Positions 19,290 to 27,670 of a stretch of DNA of 39,879 bases are shown here, in pieces (within the stretch, counting starts at the first letter, position 1; the number at the start of each line of letters is the position of its first letter). A model generated the notes under the pieces. That model worked only from the letters and a program-made list of their open reading frames with translations. It was not told where the DNA came from and ran no database searches. The stretch lies in the NCBI GenBank assembly GCA_008017065.1, contig SSGT01000100.1, positions 1-39,879 of the forward strand. The letters are read 5' to 3'. A program made the position numbers and the translations under genes. This DNA comes from Crocinitomicaceae bacterium (GTDB taxonomy: Bacteria > Bacteroidota > Bacteroidia > Flavobacteriales_D > Crocinitomicaceae).

Positions 19290-20722
19290 TGAAAAAGTGG
19301 ATGTTTTTAATCGGTTTGTTTTCGTCCACGTTGGCACATGCGCAACACTTGGAGGTCGAGCGATTGTGGGTTTCGGCGCCAAAGGAAATCCATACGGCTG
19401 TAAAAAACAAGATGTTTTATCAATTGGATTCCATTCGATCCGATTCCAGTTCAAGGATTCAAGTGACGGTTGCGCCAGATGTGATGTTCGCATATCAGCA
19501 CAAGCAATTTAAAACGCGTTTGGGCGCTCATTTGATTGTTTCGGGAAATGTGCGCTCAAAACTTGCTGTGATGGGAAGTTATCGAATGGGTTATGTCAAT
19601 CAGTCCCTGACACCGTATGTTTCACAAGTGCAAGCGAAAGCTTTTTCTACCAACGAACTTAAAACGGGCGATTACATTTACCACGATCTTCGCGGAAGAA
19701 TTTCCTACACCCCCAACAAGGTGATTACCCTTCAAGCAGGATTAGATCATTTGTTTGTGGGGGAAGGTGATCGATCCTTGTTTGTCGGCAATCAGGGAAT
19801 CGCTTCTCCTTTTGCGGGTTTAAAGGTTAATTTTTGGAAATTGGAATACCATTTCAATCAATTGTTTTTGCGTGAACGCGTGGCGAATCATTTCAGTCCA
19901 AAAGCAAGTGCGATGCATTTCATCAATTTCAAACCAACAAAACGATGGAGCATCGGTATTTTTGAATCAGTGGTCTACGCCATGAAAGATACACTTTACA
20001 ACCGCGGATTCGAATTGGAATATCTCAATCCCTTGATTTTTTATCGTCCGCAAGAGTACAATTTGGGTTCTTCTGATAACGTTTTGTTGGGGGTGAATAC
20101 TTCGTATCAATGGAAAAAAAACATGGTATACGGTCAATTGGTTATCGACGATTTTTTCTTGACTGAAATTCGAGCAAGAAGTAGATACTGGGCAAGTAAG
20201 TATGGAGTTCAATTGGGTTTTAAATCGTGGATCGATCGTGCAAATGACCGTTTCTTTGTCCGAACAGAAATGAACGTGGTGCGTCCGTTTACGTATAGTC
20301 AAGTGAATGTTGACAATGTATACGGAAATCAATCCTTGGCACTTGCGCACCCCTTGGGATCCAATTTTATTGAGTTTTATCAAGAAGTTTCGTGGCAACG
20401 TAACAATTGGCGGGTTGAATCGTGGTTGCAAGTATATTTGAAAGGACTTGATTCTGCAGGAAGCAACCTAAGCTTGGGAGGAGATATTTATGTTCCGTAT
20501 AATAATCGCCCTGAAGAATATAATTTCACCATTGGGAGAGGAATCACCTACCGAGCGATGAATATAGGAATTCTTGTTGCGCGGACACTGTTTAAAAACA
20601 CAATGGAAGTGTTTGTAGAACCCCGAATTTTAGTTCAAAACACAGAGGGAGACGTTTCTTCGCGTTTGTTTTTCACCGTGGGAATTCACCGAAACTTAGG
20701 TGCTGATCGCCGAAATTATTGA
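19289..20722 (+). CDS. Second Wzi/RemB-like outer-membrane beta-barrel
   Basis: 477 aa with signal peptide. 'LQAGLDHLFVGEGDRSLFVGNQGIASPFAGLKVNFWKLEYHFNQLF' and 'VYGQLVIDDFFLTEIRA'. Start overlaps the previous stop (TGATG). Confidence 0.7.
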   Translation: MKKWMFLIGLFSSTLAHAQHLEVERLWVSAPKEIHTAVKNKMFYQLDSIRSDSSSRIQVTVAPDVMFAYQHKQFKTRLGAHLIVSGNVRSKLAVMGSYRMGYVNQSLTPYVSQVQAKAFSTNELKTGDYIYHDLRGRISYTPNKVITLQAGLDHLFVGEGDRSLFVGNQGIASPFAGLKVNFWKLEYHFNQLFLRERVANHFSPKASAMHFINFKPTKRWSIGIFESVVYAMKDTLYNRGFELEYLNPLIFYRPQEYNLGSSDNVLLGVNTSYQWKKNMVYGQLVIDDFFLTEIRARSRYWASKYGVQLGFKSWIDRANDRFFVRTEMNVVRPFTYSQVNVDNVYGNQSLALAHPLGSNFIEFYQEVSWQRNNWRVESWLQVYLKGLDSAGSNLSLGGDIYVPYNNRPEEYNFTIGRGITYRAMNIGILVARTLFKNTMEVFVEPRILVQNTEGDVSSRLFFTVGIHRNLGADRRNY

Positions 20723-20737
20723 TTAAACCAACTTTTC

Positions 20738-21307
20738 ATGAAGACAGAGAAAGAAAAAATGCTTTCCGGAGAAATGTACAACCCGTTGAATAAAGTTTTG
20801 TTGAAAGAACGCAGGGCAGCAAGGTTGCTGTTGAAAGCGCTCAACGATTGTCGGGAGGATGATTTTGCTAAAAAAGATCAAATAGTTCGGCAACTAATGC
20901 CCAATGCTGGAAATGGCTGTTGGATTCAAACGCCTTTTTTTTGTGATTACGGTTACAATTTGCATGTAGGTGAAAAGGTCTTTTTTAATTTCAATTGTAC
21001 AATTTTAGATGTGATGCCAGTAAAAATTGGGAATCGCACTTTTTTTGGTCCCAATGTGCAAGTGTATACGGCGATTCATCCGTTGCATGTTGCTGAGCGC
21101 GCAGCAGGTTTGGAAAGCGCAAAACCCGTCGTGATTGGTGAAGACTGCTGGATTGGAGGGGGAGCTATTATTTGTCCTGGCGTGACGATTGGCGATCGAA
21201 CGGTTGTAGGAGCAGGAAGTGTTGTGACGAAAGATCTCCCAAGCGATGTGCTCGCTGTTGGTAATCCGTGCCGGGTGATTCGTGCCTTGAATGAAACAGA
21301 CGTATAG
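20738..21307 (+). CDS. Sugar O-acetyltransferase (maltose/galactoside acetyltransferase-like, left-handed beta-helix)
   Basis: 189 aa. 'EKEKMLSGEMYNPLNKVLLKER', 'YNLHVGEKVFFNFNCTILDVMPVKIGNRTFFGPNVQVYTAIHPL', 'PVVIGEDCWIGGGAIICPGVTIGDRTVVGAGSVVTKDLP'. Confidence 0.93.
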   Translation: MKTEKEKMLSGEMYNPLNKVLLKERRAARLLLKALNDCREDDFAKKDQIVRQLMPNAGNGCWIQTPFFCDYGYNLHVGEKVFFNFNCTILDVMPVKIGNRTFFGPNVQVYTAIHPLHVAERAAGLESAKPVVIGEDCWIGGGAIICPGVTIGDRTVVGAGSVVTKDLPSDVLAVGNPCRVIRALNETDV

Positions 21308-21310
21308 TCA

Positions 21311-21336
21311 AAAAAAAGGCCAACCGAAGTTGACCT
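21311..21336 (-). terminator. Intrinsic terminator for the T9SS cargo gene
   Basis: Minus strand AGGTCAAC-TTCG-GTTGGCCT followed by a T run. UUCG-type tetraloop, one G-U wobble. Confidence 0.75.
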
Positions 21337-21357
21337 CTTTCAAAAAACAATTAACTA

Positions 21358-23211
21358 TTATTTCTTAACAATTCTTTTTGTGATTACTTGATTACCAATT
21401 GTAATTGTGTAATTGTAAACACCAGCATTTAAGTCAGCACCGTTGATTTCAACTGTGTGCGTACCAGCAGCATAATTGTTTGAACCTAAATCCAATACTT
21501 TTCGTCCTGCGATGTCAGTTACAACGATAGAAACCGCTGCTTCATTTTTCAATTCGAAAGCAACCTCTGTAGAAGCATTGAATGGATTTGGGTATGCATT
21601 AACATTGTATTGTGCAGCCAATTCTTCAACACCTGTGTAGTCCGTAAAGTCTAAACGTACAACAGGGCAAGGAACTACGTTCAACAATACGTCGTCTGGA
21701 GCCAAACCGATGAAGTTGTCACCGTCTTTTCCTAACACGTTTCCGTCGATAGCAAAACCAGAGAAAGCAACTGGAACAGGCTCACCCAAGTTGAAACCAG
21801 CAGTTACCAAGTACGTCTTACCAGCTTCCAAAGCTACTGGCGACATAAAGTACAATTTAAGTAATTTACCAAACTCACCAGAAACCATGAAGTGCTCTTC
21901 TGTTGCGTCAATAATGATTGGATCTCCTGAACCACCTAATTCGTAGATTGTTGCAAAAATTGAACGACCGATGTAATCTGCTTGTGATTGCGTAGGTACA
22001 GCACCAATTCCAATTTGAACTGCGTGAAGGTTGTCATTTGCGAAAATTTCGAAAGCCGTTCCGATTTCTGGACGACCTGTTCCATTTTGCCATCCGTTGA
22101 AAGAACTTCCGTAAGAAGCTGTTGTTCCATCGTAAGCATCCGCAGCCATTACTTTGTTTGTAACCTCAAATTTTACAGGTCCAGCATCATCCGATGTGAA
22201 ATCCAATGTATTGTTTGAAGTCAACGCATAGTTGAAGTTTGCAACACCCACCGTTGTAGGAATTGTAAATCCATTTGCTTCTTCGATAGCCAATGTATCT
22301 CTTCCAAATGAAGCGATCGTTACTGCAGAACTTGCTTGGTTGTATGCACCATTTGTTACAGTCAATGTAACGTTTTGAGAAGCTAATCCTGTGTTTTTAG
22401 CGATTGCTCCGAAAGTAGCAACACCTGCAGCGGCAGCCTGTGCAGCTGGCATTTTCGTATAGCTCAAACGTTGCTCACCAATTGTAATGAATTTTTGGAA
22501 CAATTGAACGTTGTTTACATATCCTTCTTTGATAGAAACATTGTCAATCGCCCAACCGTATCCACTTCCGAATTGGTCGTCTGCTTCTAAACTTTGCCAA
22601 CGGAAACGAATTATTCCTTGGGTTACGTTTGGTCCGATTGGAATATCGATCACTTCTGTGTTTTGAACGACTGGTCCATTTCCAATAGCTGATGTATTTA
22701 CTTGGTAAGAATCCCAGTTAGCACCATTGTCCGTTGAAATTTCAACAAATGTAGCGTCGTTGTTGAAACGTCTGTAACGTTGATTGAATGAAACAGTAAT
22801 GATTTCAGATGCACTCATGTCGATTACTGGACTTTGGATGTATGCATTTTGAACACCAACTGGTCCTGACAACAAATATTGGATACCATTGAAAGCAGCT
22901 AAAGGAGCTGTTCCGTTCGTCATTGCTCCGATGTATTGAGCCATTTGTGCTGGGTACGCACCAACGGTAAATGCACCTTGAACACCTGCACCAACGTTTC
23001 CAGTTGTCCATTGTCCTGCAGTAGCGAAATCACTACTCCAGATTGGATCTCCTCCAGCCTTTGGGGTAGCACTGTTTATGACATTTTTTGGGTCATTCAC
23101 AGAAATTTTAACAGGCGCTAGTTTCGATTTGCTGTACGAAGGAATCGTTTGAGCGAATGAAATTGAAGTTGCAACCGTCAAAATTGACAAAATTGTAAAT
23201 TGTTTTTTCAT
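21358..23211 (-). CDS. Secreted protein with T9SS type A C-terminal sorting domain
   Basis: 617 aa with signal peptide. C-terminus 'NVNAYPNPFNASTEVAFELKNEAAVSIVVTDIAGRKVLDLG...GVYNYTITIGNQVITKRIVKK' is a T9SS type A CTD. Confidence 0.93.
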   Translation of the reverse strand: MKKQFTILSILTVATSISFAQTIPSYSKSKLAPVKISVNDPKNVINSATPKAGGDPIWSSDFATAGQWTTGNVGAGVQGAFTVGAYPAQMAQYIGAMTNGTAPLAAFNGIQYLLSGPVGVQNAYIQSPVIDMSASEIITVSFNQRYRRFNNDATFVEISTDNGANWDSYQVNTSAIGNGPVVQNTEVIDIPIGPNVTQGIIRFRWQSLEADDQFGSGYGWAIDNVSIKEGYVNNVQLFQKFITIGEQRLSYTKMPAAQAAAAGVATFGAIAKNTGLASQNVTLTVTNGAYNQASSAVTIASFGRDTLAIEEANGFTIPTTVGVANFNYALTSNNTLDFTSDDAGPVKFEVTNKVMAADAYDGTTASYGSSFNGWQNGTGRPEIGTAFEIFANDNLHAVQIGIGAVPTQSQADYIGRSIFATIYELGGSGDPIIIDATEEHFMVSGEFGKLLKLYFMSPVALEAGKTYLVTAGFNLGEPVPVAFSGFAIDGNVLGKDGDNFIGLAPDDVLLNVVPCPVVRLDFTDYTGVEELAAQYNVNAYPNPFNASTEVAFELKNEAAVSIVVTDIAGRKVLDLGSNNYAAGTHTVEINGADLNAGVYNYTITIGNQVITKRIVKK

Positions 23212-23234
23212 AATTTTAATTAATTTAAGATTAA

Positions 23235-23242
23235 CAAATATA
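23235..23242 (-). promoter_or_regulatory. Bacteroidota -7 element TATATTTG, promoter for the T9SS cargo gene
   Basis: Plus strand CAAATATA, about 24 bp upstream of the start at 23211. Confidence 0.6.
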
Positions 23243-23270
23243 ACATTCTATTCTCGAATAGGTAAATGTT
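23242..23270. repeat. Interrupted inverted repeat AACATTCTATTC-TC-GAATAG-GTA-AATGTT
   Basis: Arms CTATTC/GAATAG and AACATT/AATGTT, read directly, between the upstream gene's stop and the T9SS gene's -7 element. Confidence 0.7.
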
Positions 23271-23279
23271 CGTGTTTAA

Positions 23280-24062
23280 TTAACAACTTCTATCTTTTAA
23301 GAACGCGAGTTGTGCGCGTGTGTTGTTGAGTTCTTCTTTGTTTAACTCGGTTGTTTTATATGACTCTTCTCCGGTGTTAAAAGTTACAATAGAATTTCCA
23401 AGTGCATCAACTACCGTTGAATCTCCGCTGTAATTCAATGATTTACCGTCTACGCCAACCCGATTTACACCTACTACATAGCATTGATTTTCAATTGCTC
23501 TCGCTGTTAAAAGTGTTTTCCAATGCAACGCACGTTTTTCGGGCCAATTGGCGATATACAGAATAACGTCGTAAGTAGGATTTCCGTTGGGTTGGATTTC
23601 GTTTCTAACAACTTCAGGAAAACGTAAATCGTAGCAAATTTGCAATTGAATTTTCCAGTTTTTGTATTCAATAACTTGCGCGGTTTTTCCTGCGCTGTAA
23701 AACTGATCTTCTCCAGCTAAGCTAAAAAGTTGACGCTTATCGTAGATGCTGAATTCTCCGGAAGGGAACATAAAGATGCCACGATTGAAATAGTGCTCGT
23801 TTGCTGATGCAATGAAAGAGGTGTAGAGCGCTGCATTTTTTTGCTTGGCTGTTTTTCGCATCCAATTCAAGGCCATCGAGTTATCCATTGTCTCTGCAAG
23901 GTCGCGCGCGCGCATCGAAAATCCGGTATGAAACATTTCTGGAAGCACGATGAGATCAGTGTCGGTGACGCGTTTCAGAAGTGCATCCAAATGCGCTAGG
24001 TTCTGCGCCTTCTCTTCCCAATATTGGGTACTTTGTACAAGTGTTACTTTTAAATTTGACAT
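23280..24062 (-). CDS. Carbon-nitrogen hydrolase family amidase (omega-amidase/YafV-like)
   Basis: 260 aa nitrilase fold. 'DLIVLPEMFHTGFSM', 'IYDKRQLFSLAGED', 'IQLQICYDLRFPEVVRN', 'YVVGVNRVGVDGKSLNYSGDSTVVD'. Confidence 0.88.
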   Translation of the reverse strand: MSNLKVTLVQSTQYWEEKAQNLAHLDALLKRVTDTDLIVLPEMFHTGFSMRARDLAETMDNSMALNWMRKTAKQKNAALYTSFIASANEHYFNRGIFMFPSGEFSIYDKRQLFSLAGEDQFYSAGKTAQVIEYKNWKIQLQICYDLRFPEVVRNEIQPNGNPTYDVILYIANWPEKRALHWKTLLTARAIENQCYVVGVNRVGVDGKSLNYSGDSTVVDALGNSIVTFNTGEESYKTTELNKEELNNTRAQLAFLKDRSC

Positions 24063-25177
24063 AGCTTTTGTGCCGCTTTTTCAAGGGTTTCATTGTCTTT
24101 TGCAAAACAAAAACGGATGATTTGTTGATCAAAGTGATCTTGATAAAACGCGGAGAACGGAATTGCAGCCACTCCATGTTCTTTCACCAGTTTTTCAACA
24201 AAAACCGTATCTGATTCTGTTGAAATTGAGGAAAAGCGAGCTGTTTGAAAATAAGACCCTTCCGATGGAAGAAGTTCAAATCGGCTTTTTTTCATCAAGT
24301 CTTGGAAATAATCTCTTTTTGCTTGGTAAAATCTACCCAATTGTTGAACGTCAATTTCTTTTAAATATTTTGCCAACGAAATTTGCGCAACGCTATTCAC
24401 ACAAAAAACAAGAAATTGATGTACTTTTTTGATTTCACGCATGTATTTTTCGGGAGCAATCAAATAACCAATTTTCCATCCGGTAATATGAAATGTTTTC
24501 CCAAAGGAGGAAACAACAATCGTTCGATCAAGCAGTGCACTTCGCGTGTTGGCAGAAATGTGTTTTTGCTCAAATGTGATGTATTCATATACTTCATCTG
24601 AAAGCAAGATTAACTTCGGATGACGCTCGAGTAAATTTTCCAATGCCAACAAATCGCTTTCTTGCAATATTTTCCCCGACGGATTGTGTGGATTGTTGAC
24701 GATAATCAGCGCTGTTTTTGCATTTACAGCCTGATTGATTTTTTCCCAATCGGGTGTAAAATCGGGAAGCATGTTTACGTGAATTGGTTCAGCACCAGCT
24801 AATAAAACAGCTGGAGCGTAGCAATCGTAAGCAGGATCCAAAATAACAACATTTTCGCCTGCATGAACGAGTGCTTGGATAGTAGTAAAAATTCCTTGTG
24901 TTGCTCCAGCAGTGACCAATACTTCGGTTTCCGGGTTTACCGTGCGACGGTAGCTTTGCATCGTCAATGTTGCGATTTCCTCCAAGAGTCCTGCATATCC
25001 GCTCATCGGCACATATTGATGTGCGTTTTCAAGCGCGGTTTCTTGAAGAAGCGATACAAGTTTGGCATCTACAGGGAAATTGGGAAAACCTTGCGATAAG
25101 TTGATCGCTTGATGGTCGGTCGCCATTTTCGACATTGTGGTAAAAATGGTTGTTCCAACATGGGGAAGTTTTGACAT
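24050..25177 (-). CDS. PLP-dependent aminotransferase class I/II, methionine aminotransferase (YbdL)-like
   Basis: 'MSKLPHVGTTIFTTMSKMATDHQAINLSQGFPNF', 'NNPHNPSGKI', 'LLSDEVYEYITFEQKHISANT', 'VVSSFGKTFHITGWKIGYLIAP'. Start refined to 25177. Confidence 0.9.
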   Translation of the reverse strand: MSKLPHVGTTIFTTMSKMATDHQAINLSQGFPNFPVDAKLVSLLQETALENAHQYVPMSGYAGLLEEIATLTMQSYRRTVNPETEVLVTAGATQGIFTTIQALVHAGENVVILDPAYDCYAPAVLLAGAEPIHVNMLPDFTPDWEKINQAVNAKTALIIVNNPHNPSGKILQESDLLALENLLERHPKLILLSDEVYEYITFEQKHISANTRSALLDRTIVVSSFGKTFHITGWKIGYLIAPEKYMREIKKVHQFLVFCVNSVAQISLAKYLKEIDVQQLGRFYQAKRDYFQDLMKKSRFELLPSEGSYFQTARFSSISTESDTVFVEKLVKEHGVAAIPFSAFYQDHFDQQIIRFCFAKDNETLEKAAQKLCQI

Positions 25178-25183
25178 ATCTCG

Positions 25184-25195
25184 CACTTTAAAGTG
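25184..25195. repeat. 12-bp perfect palindrome CACTTTAAAGTG in the aminotransferase leader
   Basis: Read directly; the self-complementary 12-mer ends 6 bp upstream of the ATG. Confidence 0.85.
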
Positions 25196-25265
25196 TCCTA
25201 AAAATACAAACAACAAATGAAACATCCAGCATTTTTGCCTATTTTGGCGGTAAAATTGAGTTATC

Positions 25266-25514
25266 ATGCGCCATTGTTTATTTTGTTTGCTGTTTTTGCT
25301 AGTTAGCTGTGGACCGAAAGACCCGCAAATGTGTTCTTGTTTAGAGTCGAGTGAACAGTTGAACCAACTTTCTTCCAGGTTGCTTTCAGGAAAAGTAACA
25401 CAAGCACAAAAGGATTCATTGATTCAATTGCGTGCTGAAACGGCTAAAAAATGTTTGAATTATCAAACGATGAGTGGCGAAGAAATGTTGAAACGAAAAG
25501 CAGATTGTCAATAA
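25266..25514 (+). CDS. Small putative lipoprotein of unknown function
   Basis: 82 aa 'MRHCLFCLLFLLVSCGPKDPQMCSCLESS...'. Lipobox LVSC, located directly upstream of tatD. Confidence 0.7.
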   Translation: MRHCLFCLLFLLVSCGPKDPQMCSCLESSEQLNQLSSRLLSGKVTQAQKDSLIQLRAETAKKCLNYQTMSGEEMLKRKADCQ

Positions 25515-25522
25515 TTTAGCGG

Positions 25523-26299
25523 ATGTTTATAGATACACACACGCATTTGTATTCCGATGCTTTTGCTGCGGATCGTGCGGAAATGATTCAACGAGCGCTC
25601 GATGCAGGCGTACACAATATGTTGCTCCCAAACATTGATGTAGATTCAATAGAAGGAATGTTTGCTCTTGAAAATCAGTTTCCCAACGTATGTCACGCGA
25701 TGATGGGTTTGCATCCAACTTCGGTTGGAGCGGATTTTGAAGCACAATTGGCAACAATGAAATCCCATTTAGAAGCACGAAAATTTATTGCAATCGGTGA
25801 AATCGGAATTGATCTGTATTGGGAAACCAAGTTTCGAGCGCAACAAATCGAGGCATTTATCCGACAGATCGAATGGGCAAAATCGATGGATTTACCCATT
25901 GTAATTCATGCACGAAACTCGTTTCCTGAAATCTTTGACGTATTAGACCAACACAACGATGAACGTTTACGCGGTGTGTTTCATTGTTTCACAGGTACGC
26001 TGGAAGATGCTCAAAAAATTCAAACGTATGGTGGGTTTTTGTTTGGTTTAGGGGGTGTATTGACCTTTAAAAAATCGGGTCTAGATGAAGTTGTAAAGCA
26101 GTTGCCATTGGAACAATTGGTGCTTGAGACGGATTCCCCGTATTTGGCGCCAACTCCGCATCGAGGTAAGCGAAATGAAAGTGCGTATATATCGCTAATA
26201 GCGGACACGCTTGCGTCAATTTTTGAGACCTCCGTTGCAAATATCGCGACAGAAACCACGCGAAACGCCGAAAAGCTATTTTTCAACTCCAATAAGTAG
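25523..26299 (+). CDS. tatD: TatD family hydrolase
   Basis: 258 aa. 'MFIDTHTHLYSDAF', 'GLHPTSVGADF', 'AIGEIGIDLYWE', 'PIVIHARNSFPEIFDVL', 'VFHCFTGTLEDAQKI', 'LVLETDSPYLAPTPHRGKRNE'. Confidence 0.93.
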   Translation: MFIDTHTHLYSDAFAADRAEMIQRALDAGVHNMLLPNIDVDSIEGMFALENQFPNVCHAMMGLHPTSVGADFEAQLATMKSHLEARKFIAIGEIGIDLYWETKFRAQQIEAFIRQIEWAKSMDLPIVIHARNSFPEIFDVLDQHNDERLRGVFHCFTGTLEDAQKIQTYGGFLFGLGGVLTFKKSGLDEVVKQLPLEQLVLETDSPYLAPTPHRGKRNESAYISLIADTLASIFETSVANIATETTRNAEKLFFNSNK

Positions 26300-26301
26300 C
26301 C

Positions 26302-27327
26302 ATGCAAAAGCCAAGTGTTTTAATGATTTACACCGGTGGAACGATCGGTATGATTAACGACCCGAAAACGGGCGTGTTGAAAGCTTTTGATTTCAAACAT
26401 CTGTCGAATCAGATTCCCGAGTTGGATCGGTTGAACGTAAAACTAACTGCAATTTCGTTTGAAAAACCGGTTGATTCTTCGGAAATGAATCCTGAAAAAT
26501 GGGCTGAAATAGCACAGATTGTATTTGAAAACTATGAATCTTACGATGGATTTGTGATTTTACATGGTTCCGATACGATGGCGTTTACTGCTTCGGCGTT
26601 GAGTTTCATGTTGCAGGGACTTTCTAAACCAGTGATACTTACAGGTTCACAGTTACCAATTGGTACAATTCGAACGGATGGAAAAGAGAATTTAATTACA
26701 TCCATCGAAATTGCCGCTGCAAAAGATCCCGCTGGAAATCCACGGATTCAAGAAGTTGTGATTTATTTTGAGTATTCGTTGTATCGTGGTAACAGAACTT
26801 CGAAGATTTCTGCGACTGAATTTGAGGCTTTTAGTTCACCCAACTATCCAGAATTGGCAGTAGCGGGCGTGTCTATTCGTTATCAGCTAGAGCCAAAAAT
26901 TGAACAACGAGAATTGAGCTTGTTTACCGCGTTTGATAATCGTGTCGCTTTGCTGAAGATTTTTCCGGGGTTTAATGTGGAAGTTTACAAGAGTTTGTTT
27001 GATTTTAAATTGGTTAAGGGAATTATTATTGAAACATTTGGCGCGGGTAATGCACCCTCCGGCGAACTTTTTTCTGAATTAATTCAATCCTATATCTCGG
27101 AAGGGGGAATAGTTTTAAATATAACGCAATGCAGCACAGGAAGTGTTGAACAAGGTCGTTATGAAACGAGTTCGTTTTTTCAAGCGGCTGGTGTAATCGG
27201 TGGTTTTGATTTGACAACGGAAGCAGCTGTAACGAAAATGATGTACGCGTTGGGCAAATATTCAAATCCGATCGAAATTCGCGAAGTACTTGAGAAAGAT
27301 TTGAACGGCGAAATGACATTGTCATAG
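26302..27327 (+). CDS. ansA: Type I asparaginase
   Basis: 341 aa. 'VLMIYTGGTIGMINDPKTGVL', 'DGFVILHGSDTMAFTASALSFML', 'KPVILTGSQLPIGTIRTDGKENLITSIEIA'. Confidence 0.93.
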   Translation: MQKPSVLMIYTGGTIGMINDPKTGVLKAFDFKHLSNQIPELDRLNVKLTAISFEKPVDSSEMNPEKWAEIAQIVFENYESYDGFVILHGSDTMAFTASALSFMLQGLSKPVILTGSQLPIGTIRTDGKENLITSIEIAAAKDPAGNPRIQEVVIYFEYSLYRGNRTSKISATEFEAFSSPNYPELAVAGVSIRYQLEPKIEQRELSLFTAFDNRVALLKIFPGFNVEVYKSLFDFKLVKGIIIETFGAGNAPSGELFSELIQSYISEGGIVLNITQCSTGSVEQGRYETSSFFQAAGVIGGFDLTTEAAVTKMMYALGKYSNPIEIREVLEKDLNGEMTLS

Positions 27328-27354
27328 ATTACGTGCGTTTTTAAAATATATTCC

Positions 27355-27362
27355 TATCTTTG
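27355..27362 (+). promoter_or_regulatory. Bacteroidota -7 element TATCTTTG, promoter for tRNA-Ser
   Basis: TAnnTTTG 40 bp upstream of the tRNA 5' end. Confidence 0.6.
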
Positions 27363-27402
27363 CGCTCCCTTCTAGATGAGGTTTTTATCGGAAGTAGAAT
27401 TA

Positions 27403-27490
27403 GGAGAGGTGTCCGAGTGGTTGAAGGAGCACGCCTGGAAAGTGTGTATACGCCTAAAGTGTATCGCGGGTTCGAATCCCGCTCTCTCCG
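27403..27490 (+). tRNA. tRNA-Ser(GGA)
   Basis: 88 nt with acceptor GGAGAGG/TCTCTCC, long variable arm, anticodon loop CTGGAAA and T arm GCGGGTTCGAATCCCGC. The 3' CCA is not encoded. Confidence 0.96.
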
Positions 27491-27503
27491 CAAATGAGTA
27501 AAG

Positions 27504-27533
27504 AGTCTTGAGTTTTTTCAAGGCTTTTTTTTT
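27504..27533 (+). terminator. Intrinsic terminator downstream of tRNA-Ser
   Basis: AGTCTTGA...TCAAGGCT stem (one G-U) followed by a T run. Confidence 0.8.
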
Positions 27534-27670
27534 GGAATAAAGCGGGATGAGAACCTGGTTCGAGCCGGAACGCAGTGGAGCCCATCATTTTTAAAATTTC
27601 ACTTTTTTCATCTGTGGCATGTTACTTTTTGGGTTTTTTGACATTCTTGTTGTATCTAATTCAAAGAGCT

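Noticed and set aside
18696-20431. Antisense ORFs of 144 aa (18696..19130) and 154 aa (19967..20431) inside the Wzi-like genes
   Set aside because: Fully contained opposite well-supported coding frames, with no recognisable domain and His/Arg/Asn-rich translation typical of antisense reading.
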